The notes under the pieces: model-generated
Databases searched by the model: none
What the model was told of the DNA's origin: nothing
The model's input: only the letters and a program-made list of their open reading frames with translations
Translations under genes and position numbers: made by a program
Assembly: GCF_001047135.2 (NCBI RefSeq)
Contig: NZ_DF968083.1
Location: forward strand, 37,073-101,072
Origin: Fructobacillus tropaeoli
GTDB lineage: Bacteria > Bacillota > Bacilli > Lactobacillales > Lactobacillaceae
Direction: 5' to 3'
DNA length: 64,000 bases
Part shown: one piece after another, positions 1 through 9,510 of the stretch
Numbering within the stretch: the first letter of the stretch is position 1
Layout: each line of letters starts with the position of its first letter

Positions 1-1002
1 ACCGGCACGACCAGTACGACCGATACGGTGAACATATGATTCTGGATCTTGTGGAATATCGAAGTTATAAACGTGACTCACGTCCTTAACATCCAAACCA
101 CGGGCCGCAACATCGGTTGCAACCAAAAGATTGATTTCATGGGCCTTAAATTGGTCCAAGACACGTGAACGCATTTGTTGCGTCAAATCACCGTGCAAAC
201 CAGCGGCACGGTAACCACGAGCTTCCAAACCACGAGCCAATTCTTCAACTCGACGCTTTGTCCGACCAAAGACAATGCCCAAGAATGGTTCTTGGATATC
301 GATTGTTCGAGTCAAGGCATCAAACTTTTCTTCGTGACGAACGCGAATGAAGTATTGGTCAACCAAATCAGTCGTCAATTGCTTGGCCTTGATTTGGATG
401 TATTCAGGATCCGTCATAAACTTCATCCCGATTCGCTTGATAGCTTCAGGCATTGTTGCAGAGAACAACAGTGTCTGACGGTGGTCAGGCACCTGAGCGA
501 TGATGGCTTCAATGTCATCCAAGAAGCCCATGTTTAACATTTCATCGGCTTCATCCAAAACCAATGTCTTAACACCGCCAAGCTTGGCAGTCTTACGGTT
601 AATATGGTCTAACAAACGACCAGGAGTTCCAACTAAAATTTGTGGGTGTGACTTCAAGCCCTTAATTTGTGGGCGGATATCGGCACCACCGAAGACAACT
701 TGGACGTTAACTGATTTGTCAGAACCAAGCTTCTTCAATTCTTCGGCAGTTTGGATTGCTAATTCTCGTGTAGGTGAGATGATAACGGCTTGGATGTTTT
801 GGTCATTCAAGTCGATGTTTTCCAAGATTGGCAGACCAAAAGCGGCTGTCTTACCAGTTCCTGTTTGGGCCTGGCCGATAACATCCTTACCTGCTAAGGT
901 CAAAGGAATTGTCTTTTCTTGAATGGGGGTTGCTTCAACGTAGCCGTGGGCTTCGATTGACTGCAAAATGGCTTGTGACAAGCCGAGTTCATTAAACTTC
1001 AA
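1..1002 (-). CDS. cshA: DEAD-box RNA helicase, CshA type (3' end beyond the window)
   Basis: ATP-dependent RNA helicase of the CshA group, which acts in mRNA turnover and ribosome assembly in the cytoplasm. The 334 visible codons hold the helicase core in order: Q motif (ATPIQ), motif I (AQTGTGKT), PTRELA, TPGR, the DEAD box, SAT, and HRIGRTGR right at the window edge. The C-terminal basic tail is off the left end. The start is TTG at 1002, seven bases after an AAGGAG-type ribosome site; no ATG fits. It follows murF and a serine hydrolase on the same strand, a common Lactobacillales neighbourhood. The family call is secure; choosing cshA over cshB rests on context. Confidence 0.93.
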   Translation of the reverse strand, partial: MKFNELGLSQAILQSIEAHGYVEATPIQEKTIPLTLAGKDVIGQAQTGTGKTAAFGLPILENIDLNDQNIQAVIISPTRELAIQTAEELKKLGSDKSVNVQVVFGGADIRPQIKGLKSHPQILVGTPGRLLDHINRKTAKLGGVKTLVLDEADEMLNMGFLDDIEAIIAQVPDHRQTLLFSATMPEAIKRIGMKFMTDPEYIQIKAKQLTTDLVDQYFIRVRHEEKFDALTRTIDIQEPFLGIVFGRTKRRVEELARGLEARGYRAAGLHGDLTQQMRSRVLDQFKAHEINLLVATDVAARGLDVKDVSHVYNFDIPQDPESYVHRIGRTGRAG

Positions 1003-1130
1003 AATTATCTCCTTTTTGCGCACTGGTTCAGCGCGCCCTGACTCATCGCTGAGTCGTTTCCATCATAACGTGCCACCAGCACGTCAAAAATACGCCAAGC
1101 AGTTTATAGTCTAGCTGGGCTGACTAGTGT
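1003..1130 (-). promoter_or_regulatory. structured leader of cshA
   Basis: The gap between the serine hydrolase stop and the cshA start reads, on the minus strand, as successive short hairpins: CGTGC...GCACG near 1071-1085, GACTC...GAGTC near 1041-1056, and a GCGC-based one near 1018-1035. None ends in a clear T-run, so they look like leader or spacer structures rather than a strong terminator. Confidence 0.4.
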
Positions 1131-2309
1131 TTAGGAAGGAAACTTCGTTCCCGTTAGCTTCTCGTATAGGTCATGTGAGAGGCCCTCAAAACTGTGGCCA
1201 TGGTAGTACTGATTTGCCAATAGAATCACAGCATCTTGGCTGTTCTTTCCCAAAACAACGGATGGCTCAAAACCGTTAAAAATCCCATGAGAGGTATAAA
1301 CGTTGCCATAACGATAAAGACCAGAGACATAGTGGGCCGGCAAGTGCTGAACCAAGAGGTCCATTGGGTTCTGAAAGAAATCACCATGGAAGAAGAGCCA
1401 ATAGGCTCGGTAAAGCATACCAGCTGACATCGCGAGGTTTCCTGTTCCGGTTTCTCGCTCATTTTCAACCTTGGTGACACCAGTTGGGCTAGTAGTATCT
1501 TTTTGATAACCCAAGGCAGCCTGATTATCCTCTGCAAACTGTGCATAATCGTCAATACCGAGCTTGTACTGCTTGTTATAGTAGTCTTTAACCATTTTGT
1601 CAAAGGACTGACCCGAAATCTTCATTAAAATACCAGCCAATAACCGGTAATTAACTGGCTGATAAGACCAACCAGCCCCAGAACCAATGGCCGCTCCGGT
1701 ATTCTCCGTATTATCAGCCGAGAATTGAGCGTTATCTTGATCAGACGTAAAAGTCGTTGGTTGCAACTTTTGCTGCAACGAAGAGGTCATCGTCAACAAA
1801 TCTCGAATCGAAATCTGATCAGCATTAGCAATGTTTGGATAAAACTGGCTGAGATGGTCGTCATAGGAAAGCTTCTTTTCAGAAACTGCCTGACCGACTA
1901 AAACAGCTGTCAAAAATTTAGCAGAAGACGCAATATGATAAACCGTTTGGGCATTATTGTGCACCTGCTTACTATAATTAGCAAAGCCATAACCCTGGTT
2001 CAAAATGATTTTGCCATCCTTGATGACTAGGGCTGTTCCGGTGAAATTTTCACTCTTTAATTTTTGATCAATTTCTTCAGCGGTCTGATTTTGCGGACTA
2101 AGGTCCTTTTTTAAATTTTTGACATTATCAGCCGAAAATATTTTTTGTTCAGTCAAAATCGCTTGTGGACTAGCTTTGGTTAACTTTGCTAAGCCAATTG
2201 CTCCCCCAATAAAAAGAATAATCAAGGTAATCGTTGACAAAGCCAGCCAATGGTCCCTAAACCATAGTGATTTTACTTTTTCTGGGAAAAGATCGACCCG
2301 TTTAAGCAT
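1131..2309 (-). CDS. membrane-anchored serine hydrolase, beta-lactamase/PBP family
   Basis: Class C beta-lactamase-like serine hydrolase, 392 residues. One membrane segment (about residues 19-40) anchors it, with the catalytic domain outside. The SxxK nucleophile motif is visible in the stretch ASSAK. The second motif, normally YxN, reads YQPVNY, so Pro sits where Asn is usual; a SHG near the C-terminus may be the third motif. It may be a D-alanyl-D-alanine carboxypeptidase or esterase; substrate unknown. I chose the ATG at 2309 because GGGAGGT lies five bases upstream. It overlaps the end of murF by eight bases, which suggests translational coupling and a cell-wall role. Confidence 0.8.
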   Translation of the reverse strand: MLKRVDLFPEKVKSLWFRDHWLALSTITLIILFIGGAIGLAKLTKASPQAILTEQKIFSADNVKNLKKDLSPQNQTAEEIDQKLKSENFTGTALVIKDGKIILNQGYGFANYSKQVHNNAQTVYHIASSAKFLTAVLVGQAVSEKKLSYDDHLSQFYPNIANADQISIRDLLTMTSSLQQKLQPTTFTSDQDNAQFSADNTENTGAAIGSGAGWSYQPVNYRLLAGILMKISGQSFDKMVKDYYNKQYKLGIDDYAQFAEDNQAALGYQKDTTSPTGVTKVENERETGTGNLAMSAGMLYRAYWLFFHGDFFQNPMDLLVQHLPAHYVSGLYRYGNVYTSHGIFNGFEPSVVLGKNSQDAVILLANQYYHGHSFEGLSHDLYEKLTGTKFPS

Positions 2310-3666
2310 GGATACCTCCCTGCTTGCCTTGATTAGCGACCAAATGGTCCACCACCTTCTCCAAATGGATGCCATGACTGGCCTTCAAGAAGATACAGTC
2401 ATTTGAATCAAGGTCTTTTGTCAAATCAGTCATGAGTGCTTCTAACTGGTCAGTTTGATATAAGTGAACCTGATCAGATGGCAACGTTTCTTTCAAAACT
2501 GTTCCTAGGTTTTCCACCATCAAAGGACCGACTAGGTAAACCGCCTTTGGTTGTGACTGCAAAACAGCTTCCTTTAAGCCAGCGTGAAGAGCCGGTGCTG
2601 CTTCACCAAGTTCAAGCATATCACCGAGAACTAAGACCAAATTTTCAGTATGATCCTTTGCCAACGCCGCCAAAACTTCCTTGGTCGCCGTTGGGTTGGC
2701 GTTATAAACATCCGAAATGACCATTGCCCCATTAGCTGCCGTCAGCAACTGGGTGCGGTTTTTCGTTAACGCAAAATTTTTCAAGGCTGAAGCAATCGTT
2801 TGGAGGTCCAAATCGAAAGCTTGGCCAACACGAATTGCCGCCAAGGCATTCCTAACATTATAACGGCCCAGGAGCGGAATTGCAAATTCTTGACCCTGAT
2901 CGCTAAATTTTGTTTCCTGCAGCGTTTCAACACAGTCCTTTGGTTCCGGTCCAAAACTAACCGTATTGGCTGGCAAACCTTCTGCATCCTGCAAGAGTGG
3001 TTCATCTTTTGGAATCAACAATTCCCCACCTGGCTTCAGACCAGCAATAATTTCCAACTTGGCTCTGGCAATGTTGGCTCGTGTCTTAAAGAATTCAAGA
3101 TGGGCCTCACCAATCATGGTAATAACGGCCAAATCAGGTTGAGCCAGCGTCGACAAAGCCGTCAGCTGACCCGGACGGTCCATGCCCATCTCCAAGACCA
3201 AGACCTCAGTTGTCTCTGGCATCGTCAAAATAGTCACCGGCAAACCAATTTCGTTATTAAAATTGGCTGGTGTCTTGAAAGTCTGATACTTCGTGGCCAA
3301 AATCGCGGCAACCATATCCTTAGTTGTCGTTTTGCCATTCGAACCAGTAATGGCAACGACCTTTGGCTGAATCGTTTGCAGGTAAAATTTCGCTAATTCC
3401 TGCAAGCCTACCAAAGTATCGTCAACAACCACCGCTGGTACAGCCCCTTCGATGACATGTTGTGTCTGTGCTAGAACACCGGTGGCACCGTTTTTGAGTG
3501 CCTGATCAATATAATCATGACCATCTTGGTCACCAACTAAGGCGACAAACAGGTCACCGGCTTTCACCTGGCGAGAATCGAAGGCGACACCCGTCACAGT
3601 CTGTTCGGCTGGTCCTTGCAGACTTCCTTTAGTTGCTTGTGCAATTGTTTGTAACGAAAGGTTCAT
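2302..3666 (-). CDS. murF: UDP-N-acetylmuramoyl-tripeptide--D-alanyl-D-alanine ligase
   Basis: MurF adds D-Ala-D-Ala to the UDP-MurNAc-tripeptide, the last cytoplasmic step of peptidoglycan precursor synthesis. The protein has 454 residues, normal for the family. An N-terminal UMP-binding domain is followed by the ATP loop GSNGKTTTKD (about residue 108), then NNEIGLP, the central-domain EMGMDRPG and the C-terminal Mur ligase domain with DVYNANP. The ribosome site AAGGAAAT precedes the ATG at 3666. Its stop lies inside the next gene, so the two are probably co-transcribed with cshA following. Confidence 0.97.
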   Translation of the reverse strand: MNLSLQTIAQATKGSLQGPAEQTVTGVAFDSRQVKAGDLFVALVGDQDGHDYIDQALKNGATGVLAQTQHVIEGAVPAVVVDDTLVGLQELAKFYLQTIQPKVVAITGSNGKTTTKDMVAAILATKYQTFKTPANFNNEIGLPVTILTMPETTEVLVLEMGMDRPGQLTALSTLAQPDLAVITMIGEAHLEFFKTRANIARAKLEIIAGLKPGGELLIPKDEPLLQDAEGLPANTVSFGPEPKDCVETLQETKFSDQGQEFAIPLLGRYNVRNALAAIRVGQAFDLDLQTIASALKNFALTKNRTQLLTAANGAMVISDVYNANPTATKEVLAALAKDHTENLVLVLGDMLELGEAAPALHAGLKEAVLQSQPKAVYLVGPLMVENLGTVLKETLPSDQVHLYQTDQLEALMTDLTKDLDSNDCIFLKASHGIHLEKVVDHLVANQGKQGGIHA

Positions 3667-3728
3667 AGCAATTGATTTCCTTATTTAGTAAAAATTTAGG
3701 TGGCACTTGATCCTGTTGCTTTTTAAAA

Positions 3729-3846
3729 GACCAGCAGCTGATTTCAATGGTGCTTAATTTTAATGTCTTATAAACGACTAGCATCTGATTTCAATAGCAC
3801 TTAATTTTAATGCCTTTAAATGACCAGTACCCGATTTCAATACCCC
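3729..3846. repeat. three imperfect 46-47-base tandem repeats
   Basis: Three copies start at 3729, 3776 and 3822. Each begins with GAC(C/T)AG, continues with a (C/T)TGATTTCAAT-like block (CCGATTTC in copy 3) and then a CTTAATTTTAATG block; copy 3 is shortened. They fill the gap between the RlmD-type gene and murF. Copies 1 and 2 each carry the CTGATTT heptamer that recurs through the window. No protein or RNA fold is evident. Confidence 0.75.
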
Positions 3847-3855
3847 TTATAGCAC

Positions 3856-5244
3856 TTAGTCTTCGCGCTTTTGTAAAACGGTAATCGTCTCGATATGAGC
3901 AGTCTGAGGGAATTGGTCCACCGGAACAACCGACCCTTTGACCTCATAACCCAGGTCCTTAAACAGGGCGACATCACGAGCAGCCGTCACGGGATTACAA
4001 GAAACGTAAACCACGCGGTCAGGGCCCATTTCAGCTGTCTTTTCAATTAACTTCGGCGTCAATCCCCGGCGTGGTGGGTCGACAAAGACAACGTCTGGTC
4101 GAATCCCTTGCTTTTGCCAATCCTCAAACTGATCAGGCGCATCGCGCTCAATATAACTAGCATTGTCAATCTGATTTAATGCCAAATTTTTCTTAGCATC
4201 CAGTACTGCCCCGGGAACAACCTCAACACCAATCACTTCCTTGACACGGTCAGCGACTGAAATTCCGATTGTCCCAATTCCCGCATAGGCGTCAACGACA
4301 ACATCCGTCGGCTTTAAATCAGCCAAATCAGCTGCCTTTTGATACAGCTTTTCCGTCATGACCGGATTAACCTGGTAGAAGGAATTTGGGCCGATTAAGA
4401 ATTTTTTGCCGAGCAACGTGTCCTCAATGGTCGCCGAACCAAAGAGAACCCGGTTGTTGGCACTTAATTGGACATAATCTTTTTTAGGTGCAAAGTTCAA
4501 AATTAAGGAGGTCAAATCAGGCAAGGCATCCACGATATCAGCCACAAGACCCGCCTCGTCGGGCAAATTCTCCTCGTTAGTCACCAAAACCACCATTAAC
4601 TGCTGGCTATAGTACCCCCGGCGCACCATCACATAGCGGATGGCCCCCTCTTCTTGGTCTGGATCATAGGCAGAAACGCCCCGTTTAGCAAGAATCTCAC
4701 GAACGATGACAATCACTTGGTCTACCCGGGCATCATTAACATAGTAGTCTTCCATCGGTACCAAATGATGGCTACCTCGTTGATAAAAGCCGGATAAAAG
4801 CTGACCATCCTGCCACTTAAGGGGCACAACGGTTTTGTTGCGATAGTAGGTTGGCGTTGTATCCATCGTAATCGGATCAGCAACAGTGACCTTTAGGCCA
4901 GCATCGTGAAAGTTTTTTTGCACAATTTGCTGCTTAAATTCTTTCTGATTTGCATAAGCCCAGTTAACCAAGGGAGCCGTCCCGGCCTCAATCAAATATT
5001 GGCGGTTCTGATTTTTGCGCCCAGTACTCTCTTTAACCCAAGCCAAAATTTTTCCGTAGGCGGAATACTTATCCACCTGGATAATGTCAATTTCAACTTC
5101 TTCACCAAGCATGGCATCAGCTAAATAAATCGGATAATCTGGCCAACCCTCTAAAAAGGCCATGCCCATCCCATTTTGGCGAATCTCTTTGATAGTGACC
5201 GTCAATTTTTCATGTAATTTAACAGGTACGATTGTCTTTGCCAT
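3856..5244 (-). CDS. rlmD: 23S rRNA (uracil-C5)-methyltransferase, RlmD/RlmCD family
   Basis: S-adenosylmethionine-dependent enzyme that methylates a uracil C5 in 23S rRNA. An N-terminal TRAM RNA-binding domain (about residues 8-66) is followed by the methyltransferase fold: DAYAGIGTIG (SAM loop), VFVDPPRRGL, and YVSCNP, whose Cys is the expected nucleophile. Length 462 is typical of Firmicutes RlmCD proteins. Two ATGs lie in tandem; I chose the second (5244), because GGAGG lies four bases before it but only one base before the first. The cluster-binding Cys set of E. coli RlmD is not evident at the N-terminus, as is usual in Gram-positives. Which U (747, 1939 or both) is modified cannot be read here. 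Confidence 0.88.
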   Translation of the reverse strand: MAKTIVPVKLHEKLTVTIKEIRQNGMGMAFLEGWPDYPIYLADAMLGEEVEIDIIQVDKYSAYGKILAWVKESTGRKNQNRQYLIEAGTAPLVNWAYANQKEFKQQIVQKNFHDAGLKVTVADPITMDTTPTYYRNKTVVPLKWQDGQLLSGFYQRGSHHLVPMEDYYVNDARVDQVIVIVREILAKRGVSAYDPDQEEGAIRYVMVRRGYYSQQLMVVLVTNEENLPDEAGLVADIVDALPDLTSLILNFAPKKDYVQLSANNRVLFGSATIEDTLLGKKFLIGPNSFYQVNPVMTEKLYQKAADLADLKPTDVVVDAYAGIGTIGISVADRVKEVIGVEVVPGAVLDAKKNLALNQIDNASYIERDAPDQFEDWQKQGIRPDVVFVDPPRRGLTPKLIEKTAEMGPDRVVYVSCNPVTAARDVALFKDLGYEVKGSVVPVDQFPQTAHIETITVLQKRED

Positions 5245-5308
5245 CATGCCTCCAGCACTTTGCTTGGTGATAACTCACTGCAAACAAATCCTTTTTCCAC
5301 AAGCCAAG

Positions 5309-5337
5309 AAAAAACGCCCACCGAGGTGAGCGTTTTT
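5309..5337 (-). terminator. terminator of rpmE2
   Basis: On the minus strand the hairpin arms ACGCTCACC and GGTGGGCGT (with one G-T pair) are followed by a run of T. It sits just after the rpmE2 stop. Confidence 0.85.
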
Positions 5338-5347
5338 ATAAAACAAC

Positions 5348-5608
5348 TTAGTCGTTGTTCTTGAAGCCGAAGTTAGCAAACTTCTTGTTAAACTTGTCAA
5401 CCGCACCATCAGCTTGAGTAAACTTCTGCTTACCAGTGTAGAATGGGTGTGAATCTGAAGTGATTTCCATACGTACTGATGGATATTCTTGACCTTCAAA
5501 ATCAGTAGTTGTGTCAGTTGCAACAACAGATGCTGACAAAAACTTCTTACCAGTTGCGGCATCAATAAAGACAACTGGACGGTAATCTGGATGGATTTCT
5601 TTTTTCAT
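5348..5608 (-). CDS. rpmE2: 50S ribosomal protein L31 type B
   Basis: Ribosomal protein L31 of the zinc-free (type B) class, 86 residues, part of the 50S subunit and the inter-subunit bridge. It opens with [14 protein letters not shown], has the [11 protein letters not shown] block typical of L31, and contains no cysteine, so no zinc ribbon. GGAGAT lies six bases before the ATG. It stands alone with its own terminator. In Bacillus, zinc-free L31 is induced by zinc limitation; whether this copy is the only L31 of the genome cannot be seen. Confidence 0.96.
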   Translation of the reverse strand: MKKEIHPDYRPVVFIDAATGKKFLSASVVATDTTTDFEGQEYPSVRMEITSDSHPFYTGKQKFTQADGAVDKFNKKFANFGFKNND

Positions 5609-5626
5609 GAGTATCTCCTTAGCGCC

Positions 5627-5644
5627 CTGATTTTATTAAATCAG
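5627..5644. repeat. inverted pair of the AAATCAG heptamer
   Basis: CTGATTT-TATT-AAATCAG forms a perfect 7-bp stem with a four-base loop between murA and rpmE2. It is the tightest inverted pair of the over-represented heptamer in the window. No T-run follows directly on either strand, so any terminator role would be weak. Confidence 0.8.
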
Positions 5645-5695
5645 AGTCAGTTATTAACTTAACTATTCTATCACAGGGATATTATCCATGCAAGG

Positions 5696-6982
5696 TTAAG
5701 GCATCAAGTTGATTAAATCAACACCTTCAATTTTCAAGTCGACCCCTAGAGAAGCTAATTTATCAGCTAAACGGTCGTAACCGCGCAAAATATGCGTGGC
5801 ATTTTCAATCACGGTTTGGCCGTCGGCCATAATACCGGCAATCACCAAAGCGGCTCCTGCACGAATCTCTGCCGCTTCCACAGTTGCGCCAACCAAACGC
5901 TCGGAATGGTTAACCTTAATTTCACCTGGGTTCAATGATGATAACTCTGCACCCATCCGTCGCAATTCAGCAATATGCTTATTGCGCATCGGATAAATGG
6001 TTTCGGTAATCGTGCTTTCACCGTCGGCTAAAAACAAGAGTGGCGTGATTGGCTGTTGCAAATCAGTGGCGAAACCTGGATACGGCATCGTCTTAATGGC
6101 AACAGGTTTCAAATCGTGGCTTGGTCCGATAAAGACGGAATCTTCACCGATTTGCATATCAACGCCCATTTCCAACAACTTTGAAGTGTATGACTCCAAG
6201 TGTTCTGGAATGACGTTTTTGATGGTTACGCCATCACCAAAGGCAGCGGCCATCGCCATGTATGTTCCCGCCTCAATTCGGTCAGGAATCACTGTGTGGG
6301 TATTGCGTGCTTCCAAACGATCAACACCAGTAATACGAATTGTGTCGGTTCCAGCACCGCGAATATTGGCCCCCATGTTGTTCAAGAAGGTCGCAATATC
6401 AATGATTTCTGGTTCCTTGGCGACGTTTTCGATAATCGTCTGCCCCTTGGCCCTTACGGCAGCCAAGATAATATTGATGGTGGCCCCAACAGAAACCGTA
6501 TCAAGAGTCACACGTGCCCCAGTTAAACCATGGGCAGTTGCATCAAGGGTAATAATATCACCGACTTCAGTCACCGTTGCACCCAAAGCTTCAAAGCCCT
6601 TGATATGCTGGTCAATTGGTCGTGATCCGAGATTATCACCACCAGGGAAAGTTACCGTTGCTCGACCAAAGCGACCAAGCAACGCCCCCATGAAGTAATA
6701 AGAGGCGCGCAATGATTTAATGGCCGTTGAAGGCAATTCGGATTCCGTAATCGTAGTTGGATCAATCGAAAGGTCACCGTTTGCGAAATTAGAACGAACG
6801 TTCATCGCAGCGAGAATATACTGTAAGTTTTTAACATCTAAAATTTGTGGAACATTGTCAAAATTGACAGGCGTGTCGGCCAGAATTGCGGCTGGAATTA
6901 ATGCAACCGTCGAGTTCTTAGCTCCGCCAATGGTCACCGCACCTGAAATCTTGTGGCCACCGTTAATAATAATTTTTGCCAT
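5696..6982 (-). CDS. murA: UDP-N-acetylglucosamine 1-carboxyvinyltransferase (Asp at the catalytic Cys position)
   Basis: MurA transfers enolpyruvate from PEP to UDP-GlcNAc, the first committed step of peptidoglycan synthesis. Length 428 is normal, and the family blocks GGAKNS near the N-terminus, SLRASYYFMG and RPIDQHIKGFEALGA are all present. The loop that in E. coli carries Cys115 reads PGGDNLG here, with Asp116 in the Cys position; Asp enzymes are active but resist fosfomycin in Mycobacterium and Chlamydia. The ATG at 6982 is preferred over an upstream in-frame start because the MAKIIINGG opening matches the family. Firmicutes often carry two MurA paralogues, and this may be either. Confidence 0.94.
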   Translation of the reverse strand: MAKIIINGGHKISGAVTIGGAKNSTVALIPAAILADTPVNFDNVPQILDVKNLQYILAAMNVRSNFANGDLSIDPTTITESELPSTAIKSLRASYYFMGALLGRFGRATVTFPGGDNLGSRPIDQHIKGFEALGATVTEVGDIITLDATAHGLTGARVTLDTVSVGATINIILAAVRAKGQTIIENVAKEPEIIDIATFLNNMGANIRGAGTDTIRITGVDRLEARNTHTVIPDRIEAGTYMAMAAAFGDGVTIKNVIPEHLESYTSKLLEMGVDMQIGEDSVFIGPSHDLKPVAIKTMPYPGFATDLQQPITPLLFLADGESTITETIYPMRNKHIAELRRMGAELSSLNPGEIKVNHSERLVGATVEAAEIRAGAALVIAGIMADGQTVIENATHILRGYDRLADKLASLGVDLKIEGVDLINLMP

Positions 6983-7051
6983 AAGGGCTATCCTACTTGC
7001 TTGTGGTTTTACCCTAATTATATCGTTTTTGTTACAACAAGACAATCAAAA

Positions 7052-9508
7052 TCAGCGGATTTCCGCACTTAATTCTGCCGTCAAAGTTGCCGTCATTTTT
7101 TCAAAAGCATCCGTCACAACTGATTCAACTAAGGTGTCAGTCTTATCTTGATAAGTCAACTGATAAGCCAATGACTTTTTACCTGCTGGCAATCCCTGAC
7201 CTGTGTACAAGTCAAAGAAAGTCACGTTTTGAAGGTAATCCCCACCATTGGCTTTAATCACATCAAAGACCTGTTGTTGGTCGATACTGTCATCAACTAA
7301 GACGGCCAAATCACGACTGATTTGTGGGTACTTTGAAACAGGTTGATAAGCAACTGGTGCCTGCGAATGATCGATGACCACTTCCAGGTCAATTTCAAAG
7401 GCAAAGACTGCAGGTAGCTTGGCATTCGCCAAAACGGCCGGATGAATTTGACCAACAAAGCCAAGGTAAGTAGAGCCAAGATAAACATCCGCTGTCTGTC
7501 CCGGGTGCATGGCTTCGTGTTGTGCACTTTGCTCAAAGCGCACTGCACTTGAATCAAGACCAATCGTCTGCAAATATGCCTCTAAGCGTCCCTTGATATC
7601 GTAGAAATCAGCAACTTCATCTTTTTCACCCGTCTGCCAGCTTGATTCAGCCACATTGCCAACCAAAACGCCGGCTAGGTGTTCACGTTCTTCCGGTTGA
7701 ACATTCTCGCCTTGGGCCAAAAAAATTCGTCCCTGCTCATATAGGGCAATGTCCTTAACTGACCGAGCAACGTTATAGGCGACATCATCCAACAGACCGG
7801 ACAAAAGGTTTTGTCGAATCGTTGTCCGATCTGATGACATTGGGTAATCCAGGGCTACCACGCCACGGCCCTGGTCCAAGTTAAAGGCCGTTGCCTTTTC
7901 GGGAGTTGTCAGGGCATAAGAAATGGCCTGGTCAAAGCCGAGGCTTTCCATAATTTCTCGACTAGCACGAATTTTCTTTTGCCGTGGTGTCAAATCACCC
8001 GGCGTGCTCTGTCCTTCAACCAAGGCCGTTGGTAAATTGTCATAACCGTAAAGACGTCCCACCTCTTCAATCAAGTCAGCTGGGATGGTCAAATCCGTCC
8101 GACGACCAGGAATGGTTACTAAGTACTGCCCTTCCTTTTCATCAATCGGCAAAGCCAAGCGAGTGAAAATGGCAGAAATTGTGGCCACTGACAAATCAGT
8201 CCCCAAAATCTGATTGATGCGGTCGCGACTGATGGCAATCGTTTCCGGTGCCCGATAAGCAAAGCCAAACTTACTCAAACCAACAACAATCTTACCCTTA
8301 GTCAACATGGCCATTTCGGCAGCCACTTGATCAAGGACTTCAAGGGTTTGATCCAAGTCAATTCCGCGTTCAAAACGGAATGACGACTCTGACCGCAACG
8401 TGTGGCGGCGAGCACTTTGCCGCAAAAGACTTGGGTTAAATTGGCCGGCTTCAACAACGACCTTCGTCGTATCAGCCGTCACAGCAACTGCAGGGTTCGT
8501 GGCGATTCCAGCCAAGGACAAGATTTGATCACCTGCTGCAACCACAATATCCTGGCCAGCACGAAGAGCCATCGCCTCTTCTTCTCCTTGAGGCAAAGTT
8601 TCACCTTCTTTTGCCAAACGAACTTCCAGCTGCATCGTGGCTAATTTATCCAAGTCATAGACGTGCAAAGGTTGCCCCGTCAGCAAGAGCCAATAGTTGG
8701 CCAAATCAGTAATTTTGTTTTCTGGCTTGAAACCGGCATTCCACAGGCGGCTTTGCAACCAGAGAGGTGATGGGTCGTTTTTAACTTGGCCCAAGACACG
8801 AACTGCATACCCCGTTGCCAAATCAGCGTTTCCAGCAACCGTCACCACCGCATTTGACTCGGATTGATCACTCAAAACCGTTGTCTGTGGCAGCATCACC
8901 TTTTGGTCAGTCATGGCAGCCAATTCATAGGCCATCCCCCGCATTGACAAAAGATCAGCCCGGTTAGGGGTCAAATCGGTATCAATCATCGGATCGTTAA
9001 GGCCCAAGACTGCGAGTGCATCATCCCCTGGCTTGACACCATCTTCTTCTGTGAAGACGTGAATGCCTTCCTCAAAGTCCTGTGGTGCCACAGCATCAGC
9101 TAAGCCGATTTCTTGCAAGGCAACCAGCATCCCATATGAGGTTTCCCCACGAAGCTGGGCCTCCTTGATGGTCACCAAGTCACCGCTTTCACGGTCGACA
9201 ATCTGAGCGCCAACACGAGCTAAGATTACCAACTGGCCTTCGGCCACGTTTGGTGCACCGGTCACAACCTGGATGGTCTCTTGACCATCAAAAACCTGTG
9301 TGATCACCATGTGATCAGAATCTGGATGGGGCACAACCGAATCAACTCGGACAACCACGAGACCAGACTGCTTGGCAGCAGCCGTTCCAACAGATTCCAA
9401 TTCCACACTGGTCAATTCAATTTGCTGTGCCAAATCCAAGACAGCCTGTTCACTCAAATCAAGCCCCGGCTGTAAGTATTCGTTTAACCACTTTAAATTG
9501 GTCTTCAT
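7052..9508 (-). CDS. pheT: phenylalanine--tRNA ligase beta subunit
   Basis: Beta subunit of the heterotetrameric Phe-tRNA synthetase. The 818 residues carry an N-terminal tRNA-binding domain (about 40-155), the B3/B4 editing region (around 200-400), the B5 domain, and a C-terminal ferredoxin-like anticodon-binding domain. The start MKTNLKWLNEYL is characteristic. It follows pheS by two bases, so the pair is translated as one operon from the T-box leader upstream. The stop lies 69 bases from the murA start. Confidence 0.97.
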   Translation of the reverse strand: MKTNLKWLNEYLQPGLDLSEQAVLDLAQQIELTSVELESVGTAAAKQSGLVVVRVDSVVPHPDSDHMVITQVFDGQETIQVVTGAPNVAEGQLVILARVGAQIVDRESGDLVTIKEAQLRGETSYGMLVALQEIGLADAVAPQDFEEGIHVFTEEDGVKPGDDALAVLGLNDPMIDTDLTPNRADLLSMRGMAYELAAMTDQKVMLPQTTVLSDQSESNAVVTVAGNADLATGYAVRVLGQVKNDPSPLWLQSRLWNAGFKPENKITDLANYWLLLTGQPLHVYDLDKLATMQLEVRLAKEGETLPQGEEEAMALRAGQDIVVAAGDQILSLAGIATNPAVAVTADTTKVVVEAGQFNPSLLRQSARRHTLRSESSFRFERGIDLDQTLEVLDQVAAEMAMLTKGKIVVGLSKFGFAYRAPETIAISRDRINQILGTDLSVATISAIFTRLALPIDEKEGQYLVTIPGRRTDLTIPADLIEEVGRLYGYDNLPTALVEGQSTPGDLTPRQKKIRASREIMESLGFDQAISYALTTPEKATAFNLDQGRGVVALDYPMSSDRTTIRQNLLSGLLDDVAYNVARSVKDIALYEQGRIFLAQGENVQPEEREHLAGVLVGNVAESSWQTGEKDEVADFYDIKGRLEAYLQTIGLDSSAVRFEQSAQHEAMHPGQTADVYLGSTYLGFVGQIHPAVLANAKLPAVFAFEIDLEVVIDHSQAPVAYQPVSKYPQISRDLAVLVDDSIDQQQVFDVIKANGGDYLQNVTFFDLYTGQGLPAGKKSLAYQLTYQDKTDTLVESVVTDAFEKMTATLTAELSAEIR

Positions 9509-9510
9509 GA

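Noticed and set aside
175..922. Two overlapping plus-strand frames opposite the helicase
   Set aside because: They are shadows of cshA, whose TTG start explains why the true frame is easily missed.
5997..6698. A 233-codon open frame antisense to murA
   Set aside because: Shadow of the murA frame; low-complexity and no homology or ribosome site.
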